A stretch of DNA of 51,500 bases from Glandiceps talaboti (GCF_964340395.1 NC_135555.1:11419931-11471430), one strand, 5' to 3'. Shown: positions 1 through 12,224, numbered from the stretch's first letter. Notes: generated from the letters alone by a model not told the origin. Translations and numbers: made by a program.

Positions 1-78
1 CACTCTCTCTAACATATTTCTGGTAGTTTGTTTTCATTATTTGTGCTATCTCGTAGCCTGGCTTCCAATTTTAAGGGT

Positions 79-1024
79 TTCAACCTGTACGTAACAACCA
101 CACTGCTGGTTATCTCTAACCCAACTACCATACAACCTGGATGAACTTTGTCCAGGTTCGGAGCCCCATCCCCCCCCCCCCCCATACTGTGTCATTCTTG
201 AGCGAAGAATCTATCTGTGGCACAAGCCTTTGATTACCACGAGCGTTCCTCGACGCCCTGACAAAATACCAGGCAGCCAATCGACTAATCTTTTTTATTT
301 GTTTCTGCTGTGACGAACTCCGCGGCGTCATCATCTATGCAATGATGTATGACGGTATAGACAAATCTCGCCCTTCCAGCTAGATTGTACATGTATCTCT
401 GGCTAGTTTAGTAACAGATGCAATGTTAGAAGAAAGCAAAATAGCAATCATATCCTTGTGATTTCGTTCTTGATATTGTGCAATACTTGTATTACAATTC
501 CCCAGCAAAACAAAATACCTCAACATACCAAACTTGAACGAAAAACCGGGTTGAAATTTCTAGGGCTAAAGTGTGCTTCACGAAATCGTCGATAAATCAG
601 TATTCCTATTAAGAAATCCAAAATGGATCTAATGGCACGGAAGAAGATATGTCAGTCGAGATTTTCGCTTTTATAGTATCTAAAATGATGAATTCTTGTG
701 AATGTTGCGTCGAGTTGAAAATAGTTGTAAAATATGGCTGGTAAACGGCCATCATCGGACGCGATGCGTTCTACCTGTACGGCTACAAGCTTAGTGCACT
801 CGATGGAGGCTCACAGCATAATGAGTCATTTTTCCCATCATGCTTGCTACCCCGATAGACTGTAAGATACGTCGTGTTGCTCAGCCCTATCAGGCTTTAT
901 AACCACGTGTATGAGGGGGAATGGGCGGGGCTCTAAACATGGACATCAAATTAAAATTCAACCAGGTTGTATGGGAATTAGGTTAGAGATAACCAGCTAT
1001 GTGGTTTTTACGTACAAGTTGGAA
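79..1024. repeat. Element bounded by ~66-bp inverted repeats
   Basis: The bases at about 79-144 reappear inverted at about 958-1024. Both arms carry the block TGGTTATCTCTAACC and the phrase CATACAACCTGG with only scattered mismatches. The ~0.9 kb between them contains no convincing gene. This is the layout of a non-autonomous DNA transposon or foldback element. Target-site duplications were not resolved, and a poly-C run lies at about 170-183. The interior holds a segment (530-710) found again at about 29352-29560. Confidence 0.6.
530..710 (+). repeat. Dispersed repeat, copy 1
   Basis: This copy shares with 29352-29560 the phrases GAAAAACCGGG, GCTTCACGAA, AAATCAGTATTCCTAT and CAGTCGAGATTTTCGCTT in the same order and spacing. 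It lies inside the inverted-repeat element at 79-1024, so it may be that family's internal sequence. Confidence 0.6.
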
Positions 1025-1089
1025 CACTCAAAATTTTGAGTTGGTTTGTAATCATGTAGGGAAACTATTGGCGATAATTAATAATGTAA

Positions 1090-1857
1090 AATCCAATTTA
1101 TGGTTTTGCAGATGACATCAATATTCTGAAAAACAGTACCATTGCCGATATTGATGTACTTCACAATGACTTAAAATACGAAATTAATCGTTTAACTACA
1201 TGGTTCCATGCAAATACTTTGAAACCAAATATCTCTAAATATGAGTATATGTTCTTCGGTACACGTCAACAACTAAAGAAAATACCAAATCACATTAATT
1301 CTCTGTCCTTTCAAGATATTACTATCAAAGCTACTAAGTCTGCTACCTGCTTAGGCTTGAAACTGGACCCTGAACTCAGTTGGTCAAACCATGTGTCTTA
1401 TCTCCGTAGGGCATGTGGTTTCCGTCTAACAAGACTGGCACGTGTTAGGCGTTGTATACCGGAAAAAGTCAGAAAGAATGTAATAGCTGCTACTGTCTTC
1501 TCCCTTTTAGACTACTGTGACACAGTCTTTTCTAATTGTAATCTCACTTTGAAAAGTAGTCTTCAAGGTATCATAAATTTTGCTGTACGAATTCAATGTG
1601 GCCTTAAAAAATCAGACCATGTAACACTTGCCAGAAATTCTCTAAATTGGCCAACTATTCAGGAAAGACACGATCAACACTTCAAAAATATTGTCAGTAA
1701 ATGTATAAGCAAAAAAGTACCACTCTATTTATCTGATCTTGTCACCAAAAACTCAATAATACACCAATACAATACTCGGACCAAATACCACATTCCAAAG
1801 GCACACAGTCGTTCTTTCAAATACCGCTCATGTATTTCCGCAAATACGACTACTTAG
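1090..1857 (+). pseudogene. Reverse transcriptase C-terminal fragment (non-LTR retrotransposon)
   Basis: Translation in the frame of 1099 opens with YGFADD, the RT palm-domain catalytic box (Y/FxDD). It continues with a thumb/C-terminal region containing LKPNISKYEYMFFG, CLGLKLD and LDYCDTVF. A 'HQYNTRTKYHIPKAHSRSFKYR' style ending follows, which is the conserved tail of CR1/L2/Rex-like elements. All upstream endonuclease and finger domains are missing. The usual 'WNSLP' motif is not present after RSFKYR, and the frame ends at 1855-1857, probably after a frameshift. It is a dead 5'-truncated copy, not a host gene. An ATG lies at 1219 but has no biological meaning here. Confidence 0.85.
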
Positions 1858-2107
1858 TAAACACTTAGTTTTTAATGTCTTAAACCGTTTTTAACTTCAT
1901 AATTCTAGCATCTCTCGTGTTTTACTTTTTATAACTTTTATTTTATCTTTGTACTCTGCCCTGTAAATTTTGTTACTCTCCCATATTTTTAAATTATGTG
2001 TCTTTGTATTTTAACGTATGTTTTGTATTTTTATATTCAATGCATGAAAATCCATTTATGGATGCATTGACCTAGAGTAATAAATCAAATCAAATCAAAT
2101 CAAAATC
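1090..2107 (+). mobile_element. 5'-truncated non-LTR retrotransposon (CR1/L2-like) 3' end
   Basis: The fragment starts near the catalytic motif of a reverse transcriptase (stop-free from 1090) and continues through the RT C-terminal region. It ends in an AT-rich 3' UTR containing a TGCAT...ATGCA hairpin at about 2040-2068. A short tandem CAAAT tail follows at about 2078-2104. 5' truncation and a simple-repeat 3' tail are typical of LINE insertion by target-primed reverse transcription. The exact clade is not determined. Confidence 0.8.
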
Positions 2108-3005
2108 GGAACACGGTCGTCAGGAACTAGACTAGTTTATACATGCCATGGGGTTTGTGTTGACTATTTCGAACTAGCGCCTGCTTTACGAAGCCCCGAC
2201 ACATGTCATGTCGTCAAACAGGGGGAAAACAATGTCACATTCAAACAAGCGAAACTGGGATTCGCACAATTTGTGACAAAAGATAATAGAGGCCGAAGTC
2301 AAGTCGTAGTTGTAATTATTTTTAACATGACTGTGCTGTTTAAATCTCTTTCTGAACGTTTTGAAACCAGTTTTAAGGTTTCTTCATCAGTCGCAGTGGT
2401 CTAAATCCAAAGTCCCGTAGAATAGCACAGACGATGAGTGCTGGGGTTGATAGCGTGGCACGAATGTCTATCTTACAGACCAGCTACCCCGAGCCGAGCG
2501 ACGTCTAACGAAAAAAGCCAAACAACCGTAACAACTCATCTTCAATGAAAAGACTTTATAACCCTTGGCTTACTGTCTGCTTTTAAAGAGTCATCGAACG
2601 TTACACTTCTCTTTCAAGAATATGTCCCTGACCACTTGAACATATCTCAGACCATTACAGATTCATTCATTACAAAGTATTATTTTAGAATATTCCTACG
2701 GAAGCCGAAGTACCACGAGGAAAACAGGTATACATCAAGAGATACTGGCGCATGCGCTTTTATATGTTGCTCGTTATTGAAATACAACAGACAGCATGGA
2801 CGCACAAATTTCTCTCATAGACTGGTGAATGGATTTTATACAAAGGTAATTTCTGCCAGGTGCCAACATATCAATAGAGAACTCTCATATCTGAAAATAG
2901 GAAGCTGTAAGCGTTTTACAATTCACTCGATTGCACGTTGTTGCACTTTATAAATGTTGCCACGACCACTCATTATCAAATGATTTCATAGCGATCATGA
3001 ACAAT

Positions 3006-3007
<2 letters not shown>
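2108..3007. other. Unassigned interval
   Basis: No supported gene or repeat. The 105-residue open frame at 2636-2953 has no recognisable motif, no splice context and no paralogue in the window, so I treat it as chance. Confidence 0.5.

Positions 3008-3064
<57 letters not shown>
3008..3064. repeat. (TG)n microsatellite
   Basis: Roughly 25 uninterrupted TG units, ending in GCGCGCG. Confidence 0.97.
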
Positions 3065-4390
3065 TATATGCAGTACAAATTCATAGTCGATTGAGAACGC
3101 ATTACCATTGCTCACACTATAAACAGAGTATACGTATTCAGGAAAGTGCAGATGGCTACAAGCACGTTGGCAACCCCTCCAGAGCAAATGACAAATATAA
3201 GGTTAAATATGTCCACACCTTTCTATTTTTCAATTTTCAATTACGGTGACTGCATGTATTTCACTGGCGAACATCATCATCATTAATTGATACACGGATA
3301 GGGTCTACAATATACTCTTACTGTCTCAACGGTGACTACCGCTTTGTAAAGATAATGTGTACACGAAAGTTAAAAGTCGATTGTTGTGATGGCACTGTCA
3401 AAACTTTAGATGAAATCATAGACTGGTTGAAGCGTTCGTCGAAAATATAATGCAAGATGCAAGATTTGATAATCACCTAGACAGAAACTACGAGAAGCAA
3501 TAACTTTCTTGTGCGAGTTATGTGAATGGATGGTAAACACTTTTTCAGTTTGGGAGATTATTAATCTTTCAAACAAAAGATAAATTAACAGTTTCCCCAT
3601 ATAATATATAAAGTCCTTTATGATTTTCTTTCAAATCTATCTTTTGAACGAGTGATACCTAAGCAATTATGTGTAGGTTAACCTTTAAAGATAGGACGAT
3701 GACTTTGTCGGCATCGACCGTCTGAGCCCTCCAGGTTATTTCCAGGCATGAGACACTTAACACTCACCCCACATCTATCTATCATGTGAAATCCATGACA
3801 ACCACAAAATAACAAACATTACGTTCTTTCAAGCGATCTCGATCAATTATCAATGGTAATCGTTCGCTGTTTTTTGTGACCAAATACGTCAAAACTTGTC
3901 AAGATGGCAAGATGGAAGAGAATACAGTGTCCAGTATATTAAGGAGAAACGCCATGGTTGCCTAAGTTCTGACAAAACGCTATTTTTATTCACATTTGAT
4001 TAATACACGGACTGGTAGTATTAGGTTATCATATACAGCAATGCAATGACAATGATACACATGACACTGTCTGACCTACATGTATGTCTCTTTTCATAAC
4101 CTGCAGAGTCTGTTCTTTGATGTCCATGCTAATATCAAACGATTTAGAAACACACAATACTTGTTTGGCATCACAAAAGTAATCATCTATGACTCTGCAC
4201 ATTTTTACTAAAGGCACATCATTACCCTCAATCGAGTTACCCAATACTGGGGTAGAGTGGTCATCTTACTAGCCATGTCTAAAGTTAAAGCACACGCAGT
4301 TTTCAATCGAATTGGGTCACCGATAACCCCTACCAACCACTAACTGGACTAATATATTAAAACGAGTATCTGCGCTCTGTCTTTCTACAG
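3065..4390. other. Unassigned interval upstream of candidate exon
   Basis: AT-rich sequence without a convincing gene. The last ~65 bp (from about 4325) are similar to the sequence just upstream of the paralogous candidate exon at 34024, so at least that part is shared intronic sequence. Confidence 0.4.
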
Positions 4391-4455
4391 GAAATATCAC
4401 TATACATACCAACCTATGTACTCAGCAACAATATGAATATGATTTCACCATAATT
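4391..4455 (+). CDS. Candidate isolated exon, copy 1 (possibly cadherin-like; maybe pseudo)
   Basis: A 65-nt segment is bounded by a polypyrimidine tract plus AG (CTTTCTACAG) and a strong donor (GTAAGTAA). Read from its third base it encodes NITIHTNLCTQQQYEYDFTI followed by I. A second copy at 34024-34089 encodes a similar peptide with mostly conservative changes (I/L, H/Y, D/E) between equally good splice sites. The pattern G/N-x-[LI]-(6-7)-L-...-Y-x-[YF]-x-[IV] resembles the last strands of a cadherin repeat, but this is only a hint. Copy 1 is one base shorter before the donor than copy 2, which would break phase, so it may be a pseudo-exon. No neighbouring exons were identified. Confidence 0.35.
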
Positions 4456-4459
4456 GTAA

Positions 4460-5399
4460 GTAAATCTACTTCTATATACGCCACTAAGCTTAGCTTGTGT
4501 TAGTTTACATCTATCAGTAAAACAAAAACCTGTACCACCCTTCTGACAAGTCAGTTCGATTCAGAGACAAGTCTGTATGTCAATTTGTGCTTTTGAAATC
4601 TGCGTACGTTTATTCTCATCGAGTTCTACTCATTATTATTATATTTGATAATTGATTATTCAAGAACATTTAGGTGCGCGAGCAGATTAGGTCTGACACA
4701 AAAATAGACACAATTCATCTGTAGACTGTATACTTCACTTCAAGTTATCTGAGTGTGTGTAAAAAATGGCATGTCACACAAGTTAAACACCAAGGTAACA
4801 TCATTTGTACTGACTTTCTGACCATAGGCATTTCTAAATAACAGAAAGAATGGTTGTGTTTCATTCTACTACAACTCGCGAAATTACAAGAGTAAGTTAC
4901 TGATATAATGAATGTGGGTATAACTTGTCAATTCAAAGGATAAACACCGTACCACGGGATCGCGGACAAGGATCCTTTGTGTAACAGTAGAATATAATAC
5001 TCGCGCATCTATGCTCGTGAGTAACAAGTGTAACAATGACGTGGAACTTCTAACGTCTAATGTGAAAGTCCAAATACCTCAGATGGTATTAGCATGTCAA
5101 CTGAAAAGCACGTTCATATCAAAAGTCTACATTGTTACTAACTTCTGCCTATCATAGAGAGAAATACACTTCATATCAGTGTTTCGGAAAGAGACTATTA
5201 GGCCTTGTAACAAAAACAATTGTGTGGTTCCGGTTACACTCAATGTTAGAATAGGTGGGGTAGGTAGATTTTTTATTTTATTTTATTATGTTTGTGAGTG
5301 TCTAGTTCAGGTTGTCCATTGTTTTCCAAATGGTATCTGTGTTATTTATTTCTTCTTATCGGATGTACAGCCATTACAGATTGGAAGAATTTTTTGCTA
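4460..5399. other. Unassigned AT-rich interval
   Basis: No supported gene. The final part (about 5200-5400) is T-rich, with a TTTTATTTTATTTTATTATG stretch. It lies directly against the Tc1-like remnant and may belong to that or another element. The 73-residue frame at 5179 is not recognised. Confidence 0.4.
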
Positions 5400-6110
5400 G
5401 GCCTTAGTGAAACTAGGTCTTGTTGATGAAAACATCAATTTAAGACAAGTAGCGGAAATGAAAACAACCGGGGTATTCCGAGAGGCACTGTGACATCTGT
5501 TGCCAGTAGATACAAACTATTGAGTTTGGGAACAAGAAGGATGTGGCAACGTTATGTTGAAATAGGCACCATTCGCCGCAAAAAATTTGCAAGGCGACCA
5601 AAAATAGTTTACTACACGGGGACATCGTTTATTTAGATGTAGAGGGTTTAAAACGACAAAATCCCACGATGACGCTCACAACTTTGCACGACAAAGTTGC
5701 ATTGGTATCACGACAACAGTTTTTCCTCGGAGTGAACAGTGAGATGAGCTACTCAACGTTTTACTCTCGAGAACGTACGCCACACCTCCATCACATCATA
5801 GAACCATGCAAATTAAAGTTTATAGATCAAAGCGGGTTTAAATAGTATGTACACCCCAAGACATTCTCTGATCAGTAGCCATACCCTATATCGACGAAGT
5901 TCGCTATAATTGTATATCAAATAGAGAAGTAATATAAACACCGAAATACATACACACCCGAATTAAATCCGACAGAGTTCTGTTTTACGTCATGTAACGA
6001 CTGGAACGCCAACTACTTTCAACAGCAATTTGCCGAAATTGTGACCTAGCACTGTACACTACCCTGAATGCGATAACAGCTGCCGATACAATAGAATTTT
6101 ACAACTCAAC
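5400..6110 (+). pseudogene. Decayed Tc1/mariner-type (IS630-Tc1) transposase
   Basis: Several frames, broken by stops and frameshifts, give pieces of a Tc1-like transposase in the right order. First comes an N-terminal helix-turn-helix region (RGTVTSVASRYKL ... WQRYVEIGTIRR) followed by a basic ARRPK GRPR-like linker, around 5485-5610. Next is FIDQSGFK at about 5818-5841, the position of the first catalytic aspartate. Last is PELNPTEF at about 5957-5980, matching the [P]xLNPxE box at the end of the DDE/DDD domain. The D1-to-LNPxE spacing is only ~40 codons, so the middle of the catalytic domain is deleted. Terminal inverted repeats were not located. It is non-functional. Confidence 0.6.
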
Positions 6111-6875
6111 TGGATATCTATCCGTTTTATTAGTGAACACATGCAAACATATTATGGGTAATTCAATATAGTTGTTATTTTTACCAGCAGTATTGCTTCA
6201 TTACATTTTACAATTATTACCAGTACGATTCTGATGTTCTTCAAGATGAATTTTGGCAGTAAACTTTGTAGGTACAGTTGACCCCGCTTTATGCACCTAT
6301 ATCACTACAATCAACTTGGAAAATTGTCCCTTGTACTTGGATTACATACATATATCATCACGTGTTCCAAGAACAACCAATTCTTCACATACCAGGAGAA
6401 AGTATCACGCATGTCATAAAGTATAGATTTGTACCGATTTTGAAACATTTAACTTAGTTGTAATTTAATTCATTTATATGCATTAGAATATAATAGATAT
6501 TATGAACATTTTGCATTAAAACATGGTGATAATTTCATAATAGAAACACGTAGAGTGTCCACAATCTCGATGGTTTATTACAGATTTATAAATCCATAAG
6601 TTTTTAATATTTTACATACTTATCTTCAACAGTGATCAATGACAGCCCAATAAGGAGGACCAATTCTAAATCCTTGTCATCAAATACCCATATTAGACAT
6701 TTCTTTGAGATCAAAACAAGTTTTCCTGTCAAATAAACACATCAAGAAAACTTTCCAGATGAACTTTTCTCTTTCGTAACAAAAAAATACAAATCTATAA
6801 AAAAAAAAATAGGTTACTAGTACGACTGTCTCAGTTCATCGCCTCCATATACATTGTAAACATAAAAATCACATA
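6111..6875. other. Unassigned AT-rich interval
   Basis: No gene or clear repeat recognised. There are short A and T homopolymers, including a poly-A run at about 6798-6809. Confidence 0.4.
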
Positions 6876-8490
6876 TATATGGCGGCAAGACATGATATTA
6901 TATGATTTGCAGTCCGAGCATCTTTTGATTGGACTTCGTAAATTATAGGAGGAAAACTAAACTAATAAAGCGACAAGAAAATGTATACTTTCAGTATCCT
7001 GCTATGCTCAGTAAGTTACGTGTTCTGACTGTTGGCACTATTCTCGCAAGACGGAGCACATATTTCTGTTGAAATGGGTACGTTCTGGACGGTGCCGCAT
7101 AATTATAAAGAGGCCTGTGGTTTATACGACATTGGTTGGCACAGCATGTACGAAAGCAGTTGGGGTAAGCGTTTTTCTAGTAAACAAAAACCATGAAACA
7201 AAACTAAACAAGATAAGCAAATGAAAAGTGTAATCTAATGGTTCTGTAATTTTTTTTGTTGGAGAGACAAATATCAATCATCTGAAGGCTTATTCTGTAA
7301 TCCGGGTTCTATAGGCGCGGTCCCTCCTCTGCAGCGTTCACGGTAATTCAGGCGATGAGGGTGGAAATGCTGTGACTCGGTTATTTTTGTTTTGGAGACC
7401 GCTAATATTATTCGATGTGCAGTTGAACGGGACGGGAAAATATCTATAGGTCGATGGATACCAGAAACTGCACTGGTTGATGGATAATTAAAACTGACAG
7501 GTAGTAGAGGGGTTGTGCAATGTACAAAGTATGGTGAAGCAACGTTGGTGTTCACGGTACGTCAGTAGGGTGCTAGTGACAAACTCTGTCACGGTGGAGA
7601 ATTCATAACTACTAGTGCATTTAGTCGAAATGCATTCGCTGCATTACATACAGATTTATTGGGTTGGCACTGGACATTCCCCTGACGTCTGTACGGTAGG
7701 TTAGTTTTGAACTGTTGTATTGAACGGAAACTCCACCTGGTAGGATGTCACTAGCAAATCTCTAATGCGATCTTTTGGTTTGGATTTCGGAAGTCCTTGA
7801 AGACTACGTGTGATGTACTTGTAATATTGGACCGTGATACCTTTAGATTTGTAGGCTGTTTGATATTGCAGCAGGCATGTATATAAATAATATCGACGTA
7901 TCTTGGCTTAGGCAAAACAAATTATGTTTCCCATATTAAATCCAACCGATCATAGTATAAGCCGCCGACCTTAAACATTAAAACAAAAAGATGGCCAATT
8001 TCAATTTTTTTCTTCTTGACCTGCATATACGTCTGTTTTTCCGCCAGTGATGTCTGTACATAGTTCATGAAGATATCACAGAAGTGGTATTTGATTTTGA
8101 TTATTTCGTTTGTTTTGGCGGTTGAAGCAATAAAATACAATAAAATCCAGACCTACCTACCCTATTTTCTAAAGCCATATTATTGGATCCATGGAAACAC
8201 ACAATTATAATTTTCTCATTATCTTGAAATATTTTAGACTAATAACAATAGATGTCCAAACTAAATATAATTCTTTGTCGATCAGAGTTAATAGGTGTGC
8301 ACGGTCACCAGTTGACCGGCTGTCTCGTACAATTTTTCAGTTGACCGACCGTCTCGCACAATTTTTCTTTTGACTGCAGTCCAGCTTCTTTTATTATAAG
8401 TTGTATTTGTAGTTCATCTCTTTGTTTACCGATTTTGTTGAGTTCGGCTTTCTCATCAGAGTTATCGGTGTGATCACCACAGTCACAGAG
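6876..8490 (+). repeat. Left arm of a large inverted repeat (modules A1-A2-A3)
   Basis: This arm is contiguous here. Its reverse complement is spread over 12212-15512: A1 (about 6876-7345) matches 15512-15027, A2 (about 7346-7770) matches 14121-13697, and A3 (about 7770-8490) matches 13012-12212. Identity by eye is high but with many substitutions. An open frame on the minus strand at 7274-7555 has a counterpart on the plus strand at 13767-14132 with conserved residues (LLPVSFNYPSTSA, SGIHRP, DIFPSR, AVSKT). The parent element may therefore have encoded a protein, which I do not recognise. This arm lacks both (GA)n-containing inserts and the hairpin insert seen in the other arm. Confidence 0.85.
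8472..8478 (-). other. Empty target site of the 35-nt palindrome insertion
   Basis: On the minus strand this reads CTGT-GGTGATC-ACACCG. The paralogous site at 12225-12273 has GGTGATC twice with a palindrome between. This copy therefore shows the pre-insertion state. Confidence 0.8.
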
Positions 8491-9094
8491 ATGTGATTCG
8501 GGTAAAAATGTGGTTTTTGGTAAAAATAACTACTGGGCAGATTTCGTTTTGTGTCTACCTCAATAATTCACAATTATTGGAGCCAGGCATTGCTAGCATA
8601 ACTTAGTAAATCTAAATATTAAAACCCATACACTTTGAGTACACCAACACAACGCTGTTCAAAATGACGTTTTTTCAGTGGAGCCTGCTTTGTGGTGTGA
8701 ACAGGTGTACATGTTGTGATATACAAACCAAAAAGGATCCCTATCTTGTAGAAATAGGTATTTTGACACTGAGAAAACAAAATAAAGTTTCCTAGTCTGT
8801 TGTATTTAATTTGTTGAAATCAAGCTATAGCAATTCATTCGTGGAAATGAAGCATTGATTGTGAAATAGCTGTATTGGTAAAGGAAGATGGTCTTGAACT
8901 TGTACGCGTTTTCGTCATTTTAGTTTTATACTTAATCAATTACTTATGCTTTACTACTTATTGAAATAATATAGTATCTTGAAAATGTTTAAGAATTGCA
9001 TCTAGATTTGTATTGGTGTTGGTAAAATCGTGAAATGCCAATTAAACTGTCGAAAGCCATGCACACGTTAATTGACAGGTTTCTCTGTTGCGTG
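8491..9094. other. Unmatched interval between modules A3 and A4
   Basis: No counterpart was found in the right arm and no gene is recognised. Confidence 0.4.
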
Positions 9095-9855
9095 ACTAAC
9101 GACATCCAAGTGAAATCCTAATCTATCCAGAGATGACATGATTCGTTTTTTGACGTAATTTCAAACCATGAATACGTGTTTAAGAAATCAACATTTAGAA
9201 TTACATGTGACTTTGGAAGTTAGTGTTTAGGGTATTGATATCGAAATTTAAACATTCGTTTTTTGAAGTGCAATCAAAATCAAACCACAAACAACGTTTC
9301 ACGTTTCAACTTTTTACTTGAAAGTTAGGGGGCACCTTTTACTCGTACTATCTAAAGTTTCTTTGAAGTTTGCAGTTATCGCTGTGTTCACTTAAAATTA
9401 TATCAAAGCGAAGATCGAAGGAAAGCGAAAACAACAAGCAACATATACCGTCGAAATATGAACATAACATAATATAACATAACATGGTGGACGTCCAAAA
9501 TGTACAAATAAATTGTTAATTTGTAATACACGTCTAGAGCGGGACCTCGTTTCAGGCGCTTATTGACTAACTAACACCAGCCATCCAGCCGTACAGTGAT
9601 GGTTGTGTTTTGTACATAGACAAGATTTTTTTTAGGCAGTGAGTTATCGTCTGCGTTTTTTTCGCAATCAAATGTATTTAATGTGATGTCATTCCATGTT
9701 ATTCTTTTAAATATGTTTGTGTTGTGACCTATACGGGGGTGGGAGGGGCTCGCTGCGCAACTCCGTGTAAAATGAAATTAGGTTATTCTGCTTGGACTTC
9801 CAAATCCACACCTAAACTCTTTTCTACATTCCACACACCCAAACATTTAATTAGC
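9095..9855 (+). repeat. Module A4 of the large inverted repeat, left copy
   Basis: Reverse complement of about 15638-16420, with strong similarity throughout, including the AACATAACAT run, GGTGGACGTCC and the GGTTATTCTGCTTGGACTTCC end. In the left arm A4 follows A3; in the right arm its partner sits next to A1 instead. Confidence 0.85.
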
Positions 9856-10108
9856 TCATTCGTGCCATTATCGCACTGATATTTTTTCCGCAACACTGTG
9901 AAAGACGGGTGCAACGTCTTAGACGGTGTCGTAAAAGAGGCTGTGGTTTGCGACGACAAGATAGCGGTTCTTGAAGAATGCTCTCCCACCGAAAGTTTGC
10001 GTCAAAATACGAGTGATTTGCGAGATAATTTGTTACCTTCACCAGAACGTCTCCGGTACACCACACAACCTGACCCAGTGAAGATGAACCACAGTGTACC
10101 ATAGACCA
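9856..10108 (-). other. Open frames of unknown nature beside module A4
   Basis: A minus-strand frame (9783-9989) ends inside A4 with ELIKCLGVWNVEK. The peptide LIKCLGVWNV is preserved in the right copy at about 15645-15675. A second minus frame (9851-10102) overlaps it. Neither matches a family I recognise. This may be the decayed C-terminus of the element's protein. Confidence 0.25.
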
Positions 10109-10259
10109 CCAGATTTAAACTGAATGCCTCCCGTAAGGGAATCACTAATTATGTAAATAAATTAAACTAAAAAACTATGGTAACAGGCTTTGTTTTTTGG
10201 ACAAGCGTGCTTTCTTAGGTCAATGTATGTATAAGTCTATGATACTGCTTAATTGCTAA

Positions 10260-11005
10260 ATATCATTCATTATTCAAAATACTCATTAAAGGAAAAAGTT
10301 GTAGCAACAAACTTCATAGGACAGGTGCGTATTATTATGATGTACGTATCACATAATACGAAATTTGAAGCTTGCAGATTTAAGATACGACCTAGTTACC
10401 TAAAATCATTAAATATGCAAATTTTTCATTAAAACTAAGCTATATAAAAGATTTTATAGGACATATCCGCTTTGTTATGGTTAACGTATGTACTAAATCG
10501 TATTGAAATTGAAGTATGCAGTCTTAAGATATAGCCTAATTACCGAAAATCATTAATTATGCAAATTATTCATTAACACTGTAAGGTACATCAACTAACT
10601 TTATATGACATACACAATTTGTTATGGTTAATGTATGTACTGAATTATATTGGAATTAAAGTATGTATTCTTAAGATATAGCCTAATTACTGAAAATCAT
10701 TAATTATGCAAATTATTCATTAACACCGTACGGTGCATCAACAAACTTGATAGGACGTATGTGTTTTCTTATGGTTAACGAATGTACTAAATTATGTTGA
10801 ATTTGAAGTATGTATTCTTAAGATATAGCCTAATTACCAAAAATAATTAATTATGCAAATTATTCATTAACGCCGTAAGATACATCAACGAATTTTATAG
10901 GACAAATGTATGTTGTTATGTTGAACGAATATACTAAATTATATTGAAATTGATGTATGCAGTCTTAAGATATTGCGTAATTAGTTGATTTCATTAATAT
11001 GCAAA
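10260..11005 (+). repeat. Five ~146-bp tandem core units
   Basis: The phrase CATTAATTATGCAAATTATT recurs with variants at about 10407, 10551, 10698, 10843 and 10992, a spacing of 144-149 bp. Each unit also has TTAAGATAT.GCCTAATTAC and a GGTTAACGTATGTAC-like block. Confidence 0.85.
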
Positions 11006-11121
11006 TTTCTCTAATTAAACATTAACAGATCTGGCTCAAAACCTAATCAGGTCTAGCTATTACCCTAAAGATTATATATCCCAAATTTCATTACAATTGA
11101 GCCAGCCGATTTCTAGAAAAT

Positions 11122-11135
11122 GATGACACAGACAC

Positions 11136-11166
<31 letters not shown>

Positions 11167-11174
11167 CACAGACA
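11122..11174. repeat. (CACA/CAGA)n microsatellite
   Basis: CAGACACACAGA followed by tandem CAGA units, inside the right part of the tandem-core element. Confidence 0.95.
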
Positions 11175-11216
11175 CACCTTCCCCTTTTAATACCTCCCGT
11201 ACCCTTACGGGAGGTA

Positions 11217-12211
11217 AAAATAGTACCAACGACATTCGTGAATTTTCGTCCGAAGATGTCGGCCTGAACAACTCTGTCAAGAAATTCAAGATCTTGACAT
11301 ACTCAGCTGTTCGTGCAAAAAAGCTGTTCGTATAACGTACACGATTTTTCACTGACCGGGCAATTTCCAAGCTTGGCCAGAGGGAGGGGAAAAATTGACC
11401 CGGTATTTCAAGGGGCAACATATGATTCAGCTGTAAGATATTGGGAAAGGGGAAAGCAGTGGGCAAAGCGAGTAGTTTTCGATATTTTTTTCAGGAAGTT
11501 ATTGAAAAAATTTTACTACATTTTTTACAATATTCACAAGATGTGAATTAATTCTGTAATGCAATAATTAATTTTTGACCACGTGTCATCGAAACAGTGC
11601 ATTGAGATTGCAGCACAATCTAATATAATTATCAACTGACAACTGTCAATACGTATATATTAGAAGGAGAAACTGTTTTGTTGTGAGTATATCAAATAGC
11701 ATCCTGAGTAAATTTAACATTAGGGCTTCAACGAATAGTGGACAGAGGCCATACGTCTGGTAGAGGGAAGCGGAGAGAGGGGAAATCTTGGCGAAAATTA
11801 CGGGAATCAGGCAGTGGGCAGGCAAATCTGGAGGGAGGACAGATAGTTTAGATTGATAACAACAACAGACAGATAGTTTAACTAATATCGCAGTGTGGGA
11901 GGGCAGATACGAACAGCTTTCAATGCCCCCTCCAATCTTGAATCAAACGTAAAATTATTTTTTTTAAAGTGTTTATTAGCTGTGTTTTAACTTTCTGTAA
12001 TAATTCAAGAAAAATGACTCGTTGGCTGCACCTACGAACTTACAAGTATCGAACTTGAACTCTCATATAATAGGTTTGTGACAATTACGGTGCTGAACTT
12101 TGCTCGCAATCGTAGCCCTATGAAGGAGCGGTATGGATTACATGTATGACACAGCGTCCATCGTAGTTAACAAGCGAAACAACTTTAGGGCCGTTGTGTT
12201 TCGGCCAAAGT
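11217..12211. other. Unassigned interval in the inverted-repeat spacer
   Basis: Contains purine-rich stretches (GGAAGCGGAGAGAGGGG at about 11767) and no supported gene. The open frames at 11113-11466 are partly the microsatellite and otherwise unrecognised. Confidence 0.4.
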
Positions 12212-12224
12212 CTGTGGTGACTGT

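Larger units (their letters stand above)
10109..11216 (+). mobile_element. Non-autonomous element with ~146-bp tandem core, CAGA tract and terminal inverted repeats
   Basis: The left end CCTCCCGTAAGGG (10127-10139) is mirrored by CCCTTACGGGAGG (11202-11214). The right end also folds on itself: TACCTCCCGTA at 11191 pairs with TTACGGGAGGTA ending at 11216. Between them lie about five diverged ~146-bp units and then a (CAGA)n microsatellite. This order (short terminal repeat, tandem core units, tetranucleotide microsatellite, 3' hairpin) is like the 'pearl' elements of bivalves and DINE-1-type Helentron relatives. That resemblance is from general knowledge, not a search. Relatives lie at 26556-27719, 33095-33127 and 38290-39170. 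The element sits in the spacer of the large inverted repeat. Confidence 0.7.
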
